DNA of 22,953 nt from NCBI GenBank assembly GCA_016929355.1, contig JAFGJA010000518.1, positions 1 to 22,953 of the forward strand, written 5' to 3'. Under the pieces are notes generated by a model that saw only the letters and a program-made list of their open reading frames with translations, made no database searches and had not been told where the DNA came from. A program made the translations under genes and the position numbers. The stretch comes from Anaerolineae bacterium. Lineage in GTDB: Bacteria > Chloroflexota > Anaerolineae > Aggregatilineales > Aggregatilineaceae. Shown here in pieces: positions 8,454 to 15,264 of the stretch (within the stretch, counting starts at the first letter, position 1; each line of letters opens with the position of its first letter).

Positions 8454-9656
8454 ATGGAAATGCGGTTCGCGTATAAATGTCGATTGTACGATAGCCAACC
8501 CAACAAACACCTCCATCACCAGCTTGATGTGGGTAGTATCATCTGGAATCATATCACAGCGCTGCAAAAACGCTACTATCGCATCTTTGGCAAGCACATC
8601 AGCGAAAGCCGGATGAAGAATCACCTAGCCTATCTACGGATGAAAACGCAGTGCTGCCGGTATTGGCGCGCATTGGGATCGCAAGCGGTGCAGGATGTAT
8701 GCGAACGACACGAACGAGCGTACCAGAAGTTCTTCAACAAGCAAGGTGGCTTGCCCCGGTTCAAGAAGGTCAAGAAGTACAAGAGCATTACGCTCAAACA
8801 AGCGGGCTGGAAACCATTGCCGGATAAACGCGCGCCGAAAGAGAAGCAAAGTGGCAATGGCTACCATCGTGGGATTGGTATGATTGAAATCGATGGGCGG
8901 CGCTACAAATTCATCAAACCGCGCCCCATGACCGGGCAAATCAAAACGGTGACGATCAAGCGGGATACGGCGGGACGGCTGTGGGTCTGTTTTTCGGTAA
9001 TCGAAGACATCCCTATCAAAGAAGACGAAACCAGCACGGGTAAAATCGGCGGTTTTGACTTCGGGTTGAAGGTGTTTTTGACGACAAATGACGGACAGCC
9101 CATCGAGAATCCGTTATATTTCCAGCAAGACCTGCCCCACCTGCGCCAAATTCAGAGTTGGGTGGACAAGAAAGTACCGGGCAGTCGCAACCGGCAGCGC
9201 GGGAAAGCGCATATCGCCCGCCGCCACGCGCGGATTGCAGACAAACGCCGCGAGTTCCATTTCCAGTTGGCGCATGACCTGTGCGATGAGTACGACATAC
9301 TCGTATTCGAAACCTTGAATATCGTCGCCATGAAACGTATCTGGGGACGCAAGGTCAGCGATCTGGGTTTCGCCAAATTCATTGAGATCGTCCAGTGGGG
9401 CGCACGCAAGCGCGGCAAACAAGTGGTGTTTGTGGATCGGTGGGAGCGGACCACCCAAAAATGTTCAAAGTGTGGGCATATGCAAACGCTCACGCTGAAA
9501 GATCGAACCTTTTGCTGCGAAAACGAGGAGTGTGGTTTGATGTTGGACCGGGACCACAACGCAGCGATCAATATTCGTAAGGCAGGACGTTGCCTTCTAC
9601 TGTCTCAGTTGGAAGAAGACCAACCTGAAGACCCTTCAGATGGCATCCGGCGCTAA
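8454..9656 (+). CDS. tnpB: RNA-guided endonuclease TnpB (IS200/IS605 family)
   Basis: A 400-residue TnpB, the OrfB-type ancestor of Cas12 nucleases, which cuts DNA guided by an omega RNA made from the element's right end. The N-terminal part has the family fold (MRFAYKCRLYDS, then the WNH and YRIFGKHIS segments). All three RuvC acidic residues appear intact: D202 in GGFDFGLK, E286 in LVFETLNIVAMK, and the Asp of LDRDHNAAINI (D365/D367). The zinc finger is complete, with CSKCGH and then CCENEECG. The reading frame is undamaged and of normal length, so it could be active. ATG 8454 is used; ATG 8460 is an equally possible start. It has no neighbouring tnpA. Such stand-alone TnpBs either sustain their element by cutting empty sites or are domesticated. 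Confidence 0.93.
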   Translation: MEMRFAYKCRLYDSQPNKHLHHQLDVGSIIWNHITALQKRYYRIFGKHISESRMKNHLAYLRMKTQCCRYWRALGSQAVQDVCERHERAYQKFFNKQGGLPRFKKVKKYKSITLKQAGWKPLPDKRAPKEKQSGNGYHRGIGMIEIDGRRYKFIKPRPMTGQIKTVTIKRDTAGRLWVCFSVIEDIPIKEDETSTGKIGGFDFGLKVFLTTNDGQPIENPLYFQQDLPHLRQIQSWVDKKVPGSRNRQRGKAHIARRHARIADKRREFHFQLAHDLCDEYDILVFETLNIVAMKRIWGRKVSDLGFAKFIEIVQWGARKRGKQVVFVDRWERTTQKCSKCGHMQTLTLKDRTFCCENEECGLMLDRDHNAAINIRKAGRCLLLSQLEEDQPEDPSDGIRR

Positions 9657-9694
9657 CGGCAGAAGCCCAAGTGATTTAGCCTTGGGAGTACGTC
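9600..9694 (+). ncRNA. Predicted omega RNA (reRNA) scaffold at the tnpB 3' end
   Basis: In IS605-family elements the guide RNA overlaps the tnpB 3' end and runs through the right end into flanking DNA. This stretch is rich in short stems: GTTGG / CCAAC (9608-9612 with 9620-9624), GAAG / CTTC (about 9627-9637) and the terminal CCCAAG / CTTGGG. The guide would be the roughly 16-20 nt just beyond the element end near 9694. The 5' boundary and processing site are guesses; only the location and structure support the call. Confidence 0.4.
9666..9686 (+). repeat. Right-end hairpin of the tnpB element
   Basis: The stem CCCAAG (9666-9671) / CTTGGG (9681-9686) with a 9-nt loop TGATTTAGC begins 10 nt after the tnpB stop and is followed by AGTACGTCA. 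Shape, spacing and loop resemble right ends of IS605-family elements. It is not followed by a T-run, so it is not a simple terminator. Confidence 0.6.
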
Positions 9695-9739
9695 ACACCC
9701 ACGATCCATGAAGGGCGTTAGGGTTGATGGGAGAAAATC

Positions 9740-10558
9740 CTAAACGGGATCAATTAGCGAGGTTTCGCGCACGACCAGGCGCACGCTGAGAATCGTCACG
9801 CCGCGAATACGCAGTCCTTCAATCTGGCTGATCAACTGGCGAGCGGCGCGTTTCCCCTGTTCCATCACATCGGCGGCTACTGTGGTGAGTCCGGCGGTTT
9901 CGGCTTCGGAACCATCGCCAAACGCCACAACCGCCACATCTTCAGGGACCGCGATACCCGCTTCGCGCAGCGTTTCCACCGCCGCAATGCCCATCAGGTA
10001 ATCTGATGCGATGATTGCATCGAAAATCGCCCCGGTATCGATTAGCTGTTGAACGGATTGCGCCGCAATAAAGGCCGAAAAATCGCCGCGCAGGATATGT
10101 TTGGAGGGAACTATCAGGTTATAGCGCATGACTTCATGAGTAAACGCCCGTTGGCGTTCGTCACTGTCACGCTGACCGGGTAAGCCCTGAATAAACACGA
10201 GGTTTTTGCGGGCGCAGTTCACCACCAGATGTTTGACCAGTTCGCCGACCCCCTGCTGATTATCGGTGATCACCGCCGGGACGGGCAGATCGGGCGTCTG
10301 GTGACTGACCAGCGAGAGCGGAATATGGGCGGTATATATTTCGCGCAATAAATCAGGTGGGGCAGCGCTGGCGAGAACTAACACACCATCGACGGCTTGA
10401 TAGTCCAGCGAGATCGGGCGGGGATTGGCTTCGTCTTCCGCGTAGGAATCAATGATCAATCCATAGCCGCGTGCCTCAGCTACCGCTTGCACGCCCGCGA
10501 TCACGGTGCGTTGGAATACTTCGTGCTGGTTGTTGGTGATAAGTCCTAAAGTGGGCAT
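9740..10558 (-). CDS. LacI/GalR-type sugar-sensing domain protein without a DNA-binding domain
   Basis: 272 residues matching only the periplasmic-binding-protein-like effector domain of LacI/GalR regulators: TLGLITNNQHEVFQRTVIAGVQAVAEARGY at the start, VDGVLVL (about 76-82), VITDNQQGVGELVKHL, the IFDAIIASDYLMGIAAVETLREAGIAVPEDVAVVAFGD core, and a final RLVVRETS. Family members normally carry about 60 more N-terminal residues with an HTH and hinge; here the protein starts exactly where the effector domain starts. There is no signal peptide, so it acts in the cytoplasm. ATG 10558 shares one base with the TGA of the upstream ROK gene (TGATG), implying translational coupling. The GTG at 10561 is an alternative start. 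It probably senses a sugar and works through the ROK protein or another partner; that partner role is inference. Confidence 0.85.
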   Translation of the reverse strand: MPTLGLITNNQHEVFQRTVIAGVQAVAEARGYGLIIDSYAEDEANPRPISLDYQAVDGVLVLASAAPPDLLREIYTAHIPLSLVSHQTPDLPVPAVITDNQQGVGELVKHLVVNCARKNLVFIQGLPGQRDSDERQRAFTHEVMRYNLIVPSKHILRGDFSAFIAAQSVQQLIDTGAIFDAIIASDYLMGIAAVETLREAGIAVPEDVAVVAFGDGSEAETAGLTTVAADVMEQGKRAARQLISQIEGLRIRGVTILSVRLVVRETSLIDPV

Positions 10559-11748
10559 CACACTAAGCCTAATTCGCGGTGCAGCGCTTGCGCAATTGCG
10601 CCGACTGCGACCAGATCGTTGGTTTCGGTTAAAGAGTACGTGACGGACTGCATCAAGTCGGGCAGGATCAGATCGTGCGTGCGCGCAATCGCTTGATCGA
10701 GGAAGGGCTGGCCCATATCGGCAATAGGTCCGGTCAACGAAATGTGATTGGGACGCAGCAAGCCAATAATCCAGGCGAACACCTGGGCCAGATGACTGCT
10801 CAGTTCGTCTTGAATGGCGATGGCTGCCGGATCGCCATTTGCCACGCCCTGCCGGATATGCAGATAGCGGATGTATTCACCGTCACGGGGCAAGGTGCTT
10901 GCGGGATACTCACGCCGGATGGCGTAAGCGCGCTGCTTGACATAGCGCCAGCCGAGGAACGATTCAAGCCGACCTTCCCAGGCGGGGGGCACATCAACTA
11001 AACTCTGTTCCGCAATGCGCAGGTGGCCGATCTCGCCGCCGCCGTGATAGATCGCCCCATTGATGACGATGCCTACGCCGACGCTCCCCCCGATCCGCAC
11101 GGTGGCGAAACTTTGTACTTCGTCGGTGGGACCATAGACATACCGGGCCATCGCCACCAACGCGGTGCTATTGGCAACGTAGACTGGAATATCATAATGT
11201 TCGCGCAAGATGCGGCTGAGATCGATCTCCCGCCAACCCAGATGCGGTGCGTAATGGACGACGCCGGAGTTTTCATTGACCACGCCGGACACACCAACGC
11301 CGATGGCGAGCAAGGGCGCGTCAAGTTGCGCGATTAGCCCGTTGATCACATCCGTGACGGACTCGATCACGGCTTCACCTTGCGCGCTGTTGAGATCGAT
11401 GTGATGGCGCGCGGTAATCCGGCCATTCAGGATCGCTAGCGCACCTAACACATATTCATCGTCAACATAAACGCCGATTACATGCCGCGCGGCAGGGACA
11501 AAGTGCAGCAAACGAGGTCGCTTACCGCCACCGCTCGTCGATTCGCCGCGTCCACCTTCTTCGAGCAAGCCTTCGTCAAGCAATTCGCTGATGAGTTCTG
11601 AAACGGTGGGTTTGGCAAGGCCGGTTTCTTGTGCCAGCGCTGCGCGATTGTTGGCTTGACCGTTGTAGATCGCGCGCAGCACAAGCTGCTGATTATGTTG
11701 CCTGAGCTGGCTGTGTGTTGCCTTGTTGGTCCCACCACGCGGTTTCAT
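10558..11748 (-). CDS. ROK-family transcriptional regulator (NagC/XylR type)
   Basis: Winged-helix repressor fused to a sugar-kinase-like ROK domain. The HTH is near the N-terminus (AALAQETGLAKPTVSELISELLDEGLLEE). The ROK domain shows IGVGVSGVVNENSGVVHYAPHLGW, a phosphate-loop-like RIGGSVGVGIVINGAIYHGG, the sugar-binding GEIGH, and a glycine-rich LTGPIADMG. Two departures are visible. The CxCGxxGCxE zinc cluster that normally follows GEIGH by about 10 residues is absent (the segment reads LVDVPPAWEGRLES), and the kinase base Asp of the NDAN region is Ser (VANSTAL), so it should not phosphorylate sugar. ATG 11748 overlaps the GH18 stop by four bases (ATGA); ATG 11757 is an alternative. It likely represses its own operon through the palindrome at 18725-18751. 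Confidence 0.9.
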   Translation of the reverse strand: MKPRGGTNKATHSQLRQHNQQLVLRAIYNGQANNRAALAQETGLAKPTVSELISELLDEGLLEEGGRGESTSGGGKRPRLLHFVPAARHVIGVYVDDEYVLGALAILNGRITARHHIDLNSAQGEAVIESVTDVINGLIAQLDAPLLAIGVGVSGVVNENSGVVHYAPHLGWREIDLSRILREHYDIPVYVANSTALVAMARYVYGPTDEVQSFATVRIGGSVGVGIVINGAIYHGGGEIGHLRIAEQSLVDVPPAWEGRLESFLGWRYVKQRAYAIRREYPASTLPRDGEYIRYLHIRQGVANGDPAAIAIQDELSSHLAQVFAWIIGLLRPNHISLTGPIADMGQPFLDQAIARTHDLILPDLMQSVTYSLTETNDLVAVGAIAQALHRELGLV

Positions 11749-12791
11749 AAATGACATTCACTTTGTTGGTATGCGCGCAAAATATCCCAATTCGCCGGGT
11801 CTTCGCCGCCGAGTCCCCAGATCGCTACTCCGCCTAGATCGGGATATTCTGCCAGGATAAAGCCCAGTTTATACTCAAGTCCGGCGGCATCGGCAAAATA
11901 AAAGGTCTGAGCCGGGAGGCCGGTCACTTTGAGCCGGAACCATGCTTCCCTATCCACCGGATCGCGCTCAACGGCGAGTTGATAGGACTCGATGACGCGC
12001 TGCGCGCCTTCCCAGGTGACAGTAGCGACCTCGCTGCGCTGCCAGCGATACCCGTAAAAATGCAAACCGAGGCGCACTTTTGCCAGATCGGTGACAGTTG
12101 CAGCATAGGCAATCACCTCACGCGACCAGACTGGCGGCCCAATCGGACCCGCTTCGCGGCTGTTTCGGTTAGTATAGTCGTAAGTCATGATCTTAAACAG
12201 ATCAACGGCGGGCGCCAGACGAGTCCAATCTTGCGCGGACGATCCTTCAAAGGGGGTCTGATCGGTGGTTTTGGCGTGAACGGCGATGGAGAGCAAGCGC
12301 CCATTGGCGTGCAGTTGTGTGGCTAACGTTTCGATGAACAGCGAAAAATCGTCGCGTGTCCAGAGCGGAAACGATTCGTAATCAATGTCGATCCCATCAT
12401 AGTCCATGCGCTCGACCAGATCGACAACCGTGTCAATGTGCAGGTCGCGCACCTCATCAGTGATGGCAAATGGGGAGGCGTTGGCGATAGTGGGCAGAAT
12501 CGACAATTCCGCGTCACGCCATGCGGCAAGTTTGTCCGCGTCTTCCGCGCCATCATATAAATCGACTGAGCCATCAGGCCGGGCCGTATACCAGAAGGGA
12601 TTTACTTCGTGGATCACGTCCAGATTGTTTGTGATCGAATCCAGCCCGGCGGGATGTTCGGAGGATGGATACCAGACGGACACACACCACGATCCCGACT
12701 GCGTGTTCTCATTATCTTGGGCCGCTAGCGGTTGGATTGTATGGGGCATAATTAACGCCACCAGGAGAATTGAGAACGCCAGTCGTTTCAT
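11745..12791 (-). CDS. Secreted GH18-family glycosidase (spore-hydrolase/chitinase-like)
   Basis: 348-residue exported protein. Residues 1-25 form a signal peptide (MKRLAFSILLVALIMPHTI, then LAAQ|D). The catalytic GH18 motif is YDGIDIDYES, with the acid/base Glu at about residue 139 and the DxDxE pattern intact. Other family features are FKIMTYDYT (about 200) with the substrate-holding Tyr, LGLHFYGYRW (about 241), and the closing GGVAIWGLGGED with the indole Trp. GH18 enzymes cut beta-1,4 linkages next to N-acetylglucosamine. Related spore enzymes act on peptidoglycan and others on chitin, so the exact polymer is open. ATG 12791 is chosen because AAGGGA lies five bases upstream and the signal peptide starts there. 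The gene starts 11 nt after the GH3 stop. Confidence 0.88.
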   Translation of the reverse strand: MKRLAFSILLVALIMPHTIQPLAAQDNENTQSGSWCVSVWYPSSEHPAGLDSITNNLDVIHEVNPFWYTARPDGSVDLYDGAEDADKLAAWRDAELSILPTIANASPFAITDEVRDLHIDTVVDLVERMDYDGIDIDYESFPLWTRDDFSLFIETLATQLHANGRLLSIAVHAKTTDQTPFEGSSAQDWTRLAPAVDLFKIMTYDYTNRNSREAGPIGPPVWSREVIAYAATVTDLAKVRLGLHFYGYRWQRSEVATVTWEGAQRVIESYQLAVERDPVDREAWFRLKVTGLPAQTFYFADAAGLEYKLGFILAEYPDLGGVAIWGLGGEDPANWDILRAYQQSECHL

Positions 12792-12802
12792 GTGATTCCC
12801 TT

Positions 12803-14320
12803 TCACACCCTCACATCCGGGAGCGGGCACGGCAAAACGCCTGACACCGTGATTTCACCGAACAGGACGCGCGCAATGGCTTCAGTCGTGACCGCGCGAA
12901 TCCCATACGCACACAAATAGGTTTCGATCATCGGGAAAGCGACCAGATCATACGGGGTGCGCAGCGCAATGACAAGAGGCTGTTGCTGGCGGGCGTGCAG
13001 CGCTTTGACCAATTCCGCCTGTCCGCGATCCTGATCGGCGGCCACCGTGCCCACGATTACATAACGGGCGTTTTGCGTGGCGTGCAAAATCGCGCTGATG
13101 TCGTCGGGGGCTGCATCACGCGGTAATTCATACGCCTGCGTGTGTGTGTGGCGCTGCCGGATCGCATCAGCCAGCGCAATCCGTACCGATGAGGATGTAT
13201 CCGCCGGGGTGAGATCGGAGGGCTGCGGTGTGATCACGGCAATCTCGTCATCTGGGGCAGGGCGTAGAGGTAGCTGCCCCCCATCCTTGACCAGCGTAAT
13301 TGAGCGATCCGCGATAGTTTGCGCAATCTGCTGGTGTTCCGCACAGCCGACGACATCCAGCGCGGGTAGTTCGCGTGAAAGCCCGGCACGGACCTGTTGA
13401 ATTCGGGCGATGGCGTCCGGTTGGGCAAAGTCGCGCATTTGCTCCGCTAAAGTCATCTGATCGGGTAGGTGCGCCAGCAGCACCAGATCGATCCCGGCTT
13501 GCAACGCGCGTTTGACACTTTCCGTCGCACCAAACCGCGCCACTGCGTACATATCCATCGCATCCGAGATGGTGAGGCCATCGAAGCCCAGTTTGCCACG
13601 CAGGTAATCATTCAGAATCATCGGTGAGAGCGTGGCCGGGTTATCAGTATCAAGCGCCGTAAACAGGATATGGGCGGGCATGATCGCGTTGAGTTCGGCG
13701 GCTATCGCCTGGCGGAAGGGCAGCAGTTCCACCGCTTCCATGCGATCTAGTGCGTGATCGATGGTGGGGGCGGTATGGTGTGTATCTGTGCCGGTGTCGC
13801 CATGACCGGGGAAATGCTTGGCGGAGGCGATCACCCCTTCGGCGCGCATCCCACGAATCATGGCGATGCCGAGATCGGCTACCAACTGCGGATCAGCGCC
13901 GAACGAGCGAATGCCGACTACCGGATTTACCGGGTTGATATTCACATCCAGCGAGGGGGCAAAATTTAGATTCAGCCCCATCGCGCGCAGTTCACGCCCC
14001 AGGACGTGCCCGGCTTGTTCTGCCAGTTCTGGCGAACGGGTCGCCCCCAGCGCCATATTACCAGGGAGTTCTGTTGCGCCGTTGGTGATGGCGATCAACT
14101 GCCCGCCCTCCTGATCAATGCCGATCAGGGGGGGAAGTTGGCCTCCATCTGCCGCCGCGTGGAGCAGCGCTTTAGTCAGATCGCGCAGTTGCGCTGGATT
14201 CGCAACGTTCGAGTGGGCGAACAGGCAAAAAGCGGAAATGTTGCCTTGTCTGACCCCTGCTAGAATCTCCGCCGGGGGCGTATACCCGATAAAGCTGTGT
14301 ATAAGTTGCTGCATGATCAT
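12803..14320 (-). CDS. GH3-family beta-N-acetylhexosaminidase-like enzyme
   Basis: 505-residue cytoplasmic glycosidase with no signal peptide. The N-terminal TIM barrel is NagZ-like: IGIDQEGGQL (about 67), LNFAPSLDVN (about 118), the KHFPGHGDTGTDTHH loop (about 168-182) bearing the His/Asp catalytic dyad of GH3 hexosaminidases, and the nucleophile Asp in LTISDAMDM (D253). The remaining roughly 170 residues form a second Rossmann-like C-terminal domain, as in Bacillus NagZ-type proteins, absent from the short proteobacterial NagZ. It would release N-acetylglucosamine from imported chito-oligosaccharides or muropeptides. ATG 14320 is chosen for AGGGAT (14324-14329); an in-frame ATG at 14344 and one at 14314 are alternatives. 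It follows the MalG-like permease after a 51-nt gap with a hairpin. Confidence 0.9.
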   Translation of the reverse strand: MIMQQLIHSFIGYTPPAEILAGVRQGNISAFCLFAHSNVANPAQLRDLTKALLHAAADGGQLPPLIGIDQEGGQLIAITNGATELPGNMALGATRSPELAEQAGHVLGRELRAMGLNLNFAPSLDVNINPVNPVVGIRSFGADPQLVADLGIAMIRGMRAEGVIASAKHFPGHGDTGTDTHHTAPTIDHALDRMEAVELLPFRQAIAAELNAIMPAHILFTALDTDNPATLSPMILNDYLRGKLGFDGLTISDAMDMYAVARFGATESVKRALQAGIDLVLLAHLPDQMTLAEQMRDFAQPDAIARIQQVRAGLSRELPALDVVGCAEHQQIAQTIADRSITLVKDGGQLPLRPAPDDEIAVITPQPSDLTPADTSSSVRIALADAIRQRHTHTQAYELPRDAAPDDISAILHATQNARYVIVGTVAADQDRGQAELVKALHARQQQPLVIALRTPYDLVAFPMIETYLCAYGIRAVTTEAIARVLFGEITVSGVLPCPLPDVRV

Positions 14321-14337
14321 CTTATCCCTGGTGAGTA

Positions 14338-14359
14338 GGGGCAATCCATGAATTGCCCT
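14338..14359 (-). other. Intercistronic hairpin between permease and GH3 genes
   Basis: GGGCAAT (14339-14345) and ATTGCCC (14352-14358) form a 7-bp perfect stem with a 6-nt loop, flanked by a further three pairs (GTA/TAC) after one mismatch. With no T-run it is probably an mRNA-stability or processing element in the operon transcript, though a DNA-binding site is possible. Confidence 0.45.
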
Positions 14360-14371
14360 TACATAAGCGTA

Positions 14372-15259
14372 TTATCCCTTAGTCCCGGTAGTTGAAATGC
14401 CCTCAATGAAATAGCGCTGCGTGAAGATGAAGACGACCAGCACCGGCACGACAAATGATACGCTGGCGGCCATGACATCCTGCCAGGGGAGCGGCGTTTC
14501 CTGCAAATTGAGCTTCTGCGCCACATAGACCGGCATGGTATACAACGCTGGTTTTTGCAGGTAGATCAGGGGCATCATAAGATTGTTCCATGTGCCGACG
14601 AACAGGAACACGGAGATTGTTGCCACTGCCGGACGCGAAAGCGGCATGATGATATACCACCAGATTTGTAGCGGATTTGCCCCATCGATCATGGCCGCTT
14701 CATCGAGTTCTTTGGGTAGTCCCATCATAAACTGCCGCAGCAGGAAAATCAGTGATGCGCCGCCGGCAAAGAAGCCGGGAATTGTGATCGGGTTAAAGGT
14801 GCGAATCCAGTGGAGTTGGTGGAACATCACATACTGCGGGACCAACGTAGCCTGATACGGGATCATGAGCGTACTCATCATGGCCGCGAAGACGAGGCCG
14901 CGTCCTTTCCATTCCAGGCGGCTGAACGAAAACGCAACCAGTGACACTGATGTGACTGTGCCTAAGAGCACCAACGATACGATAAAAATGCTGTTGAAAT
15001 AGGCGCGATAAAAGCTATCGTCGCTGAACAACTTGTCGTAGTTGGTCCACTGCGGATCGGCAGGGAGCAGATTCAGTTGTGAACGGCCTACTTCTTCAAT
15101 TGTTTTAAGCGATGTCCCAACCATCCATGCGAGGGGGAACAGGAAAAACAGGGAAGCTCCGATCAGCGCTGCATACAGCAGGATTTTGCGCACATGGGCC
15201 ATTGTGTGCCGCGTGTTTTGGGTATTTGTCATATCCATCATAGTTGCTTGAGTTGCCAT
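14372..15259 (-). CDS. Carbohydrate ABC transporter permease (MalG type)
   Basis: 295-residue inner-membrane permease of the CUT1 (MalG-like) group. About six membrane helices are visible, starting with ILLYAALIGASLFFLFPLAWMVGTSLK. The ATPase-contact EAA loop reads ELDEAAMIDGANPLQIWWYIIMPLSRPA. The C-terminus QRYFIEGISTTGTKG is standard for the family. ATG 15259 is chosen: it lies five bases after the upstream permease stop, has GAGGCG eight bases before it, and removes a Pro/Gly-rich stretch that overlaps the upstream gene. It pairs with the large MalF-like permease to form the import channel. Confidence 0.95.
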   Translation of the reverse strand: MATQATMMDMTNTQNTRHTMAHVRKILLYAALIGASLFFLFPLAWMVGTSLKTIEEVGRSQLNLLPADPQWTNYDKLFSDDSFYRAYFNSIFIVSLVLLGTVTSVSLVAFSFSRLEWKGRGLVFAAMMSTLMIPYQATLVPQYVMFHQLHWIRTFNPITIPGFFAGGASLIFLLRQFMMGLPKELDEAAMIDGANPLQIWWYIIMPLSRPAVATISVFLFVGTWNNLMMPLIYLQKPALYTMPVYVAQKLNLQETPLPWQDVMAASVSFVVPVLVVFIFTQRYFIEGISTTGTKG

Positions 15260-15264
15260 GTGAT

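Larger units (their letters stand above)
8388..9694 (+). mobile_element. IS1341-type element (IS200/IS605 family, tnpB only), ends approximate
   Basis: A solitary tnpB flanked by short palindromes and placed between two unrelated minus-strand units. The left part carries the stem ATTTAC / GTAAAT (8388-8393 with 8401-8406). The right part carries CCCAAG / CTTGGG followed by GAGTACGTCA, resembling family right ends of the form hairpin-GGGAG-N-TTCA. No Y1 transposase tnpA is present, so mobility would need one in trans. No terminal inverted repeats or target duplication are expected for this family, and the exact ends cannot be set from one copy. Confidence 0.6.

Noticed and set aside
8341..9739. 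CRISPR array or Cas12 locus near the TnpB
   Set aside because: No repeated spacer-repeat units occur; the protein is TnpB-sized and flanked by an IS605-type right end.
9740..10561. LacI-like gene as a frameshifted full-length LacI regulator
   Set aside because: The DNA immediately upstream encodes the intact, normal C-terminus of the ROK protein, so there is no place for a lost HTH exon or frame.
14403..14660. Small reading frames opposite or out of frame with the permeases, glycosidases and cyclases
   Set aside because: They lie wholly inside conserved genes, lack ribosome-binding sites and show compositions expected of shadow frames.
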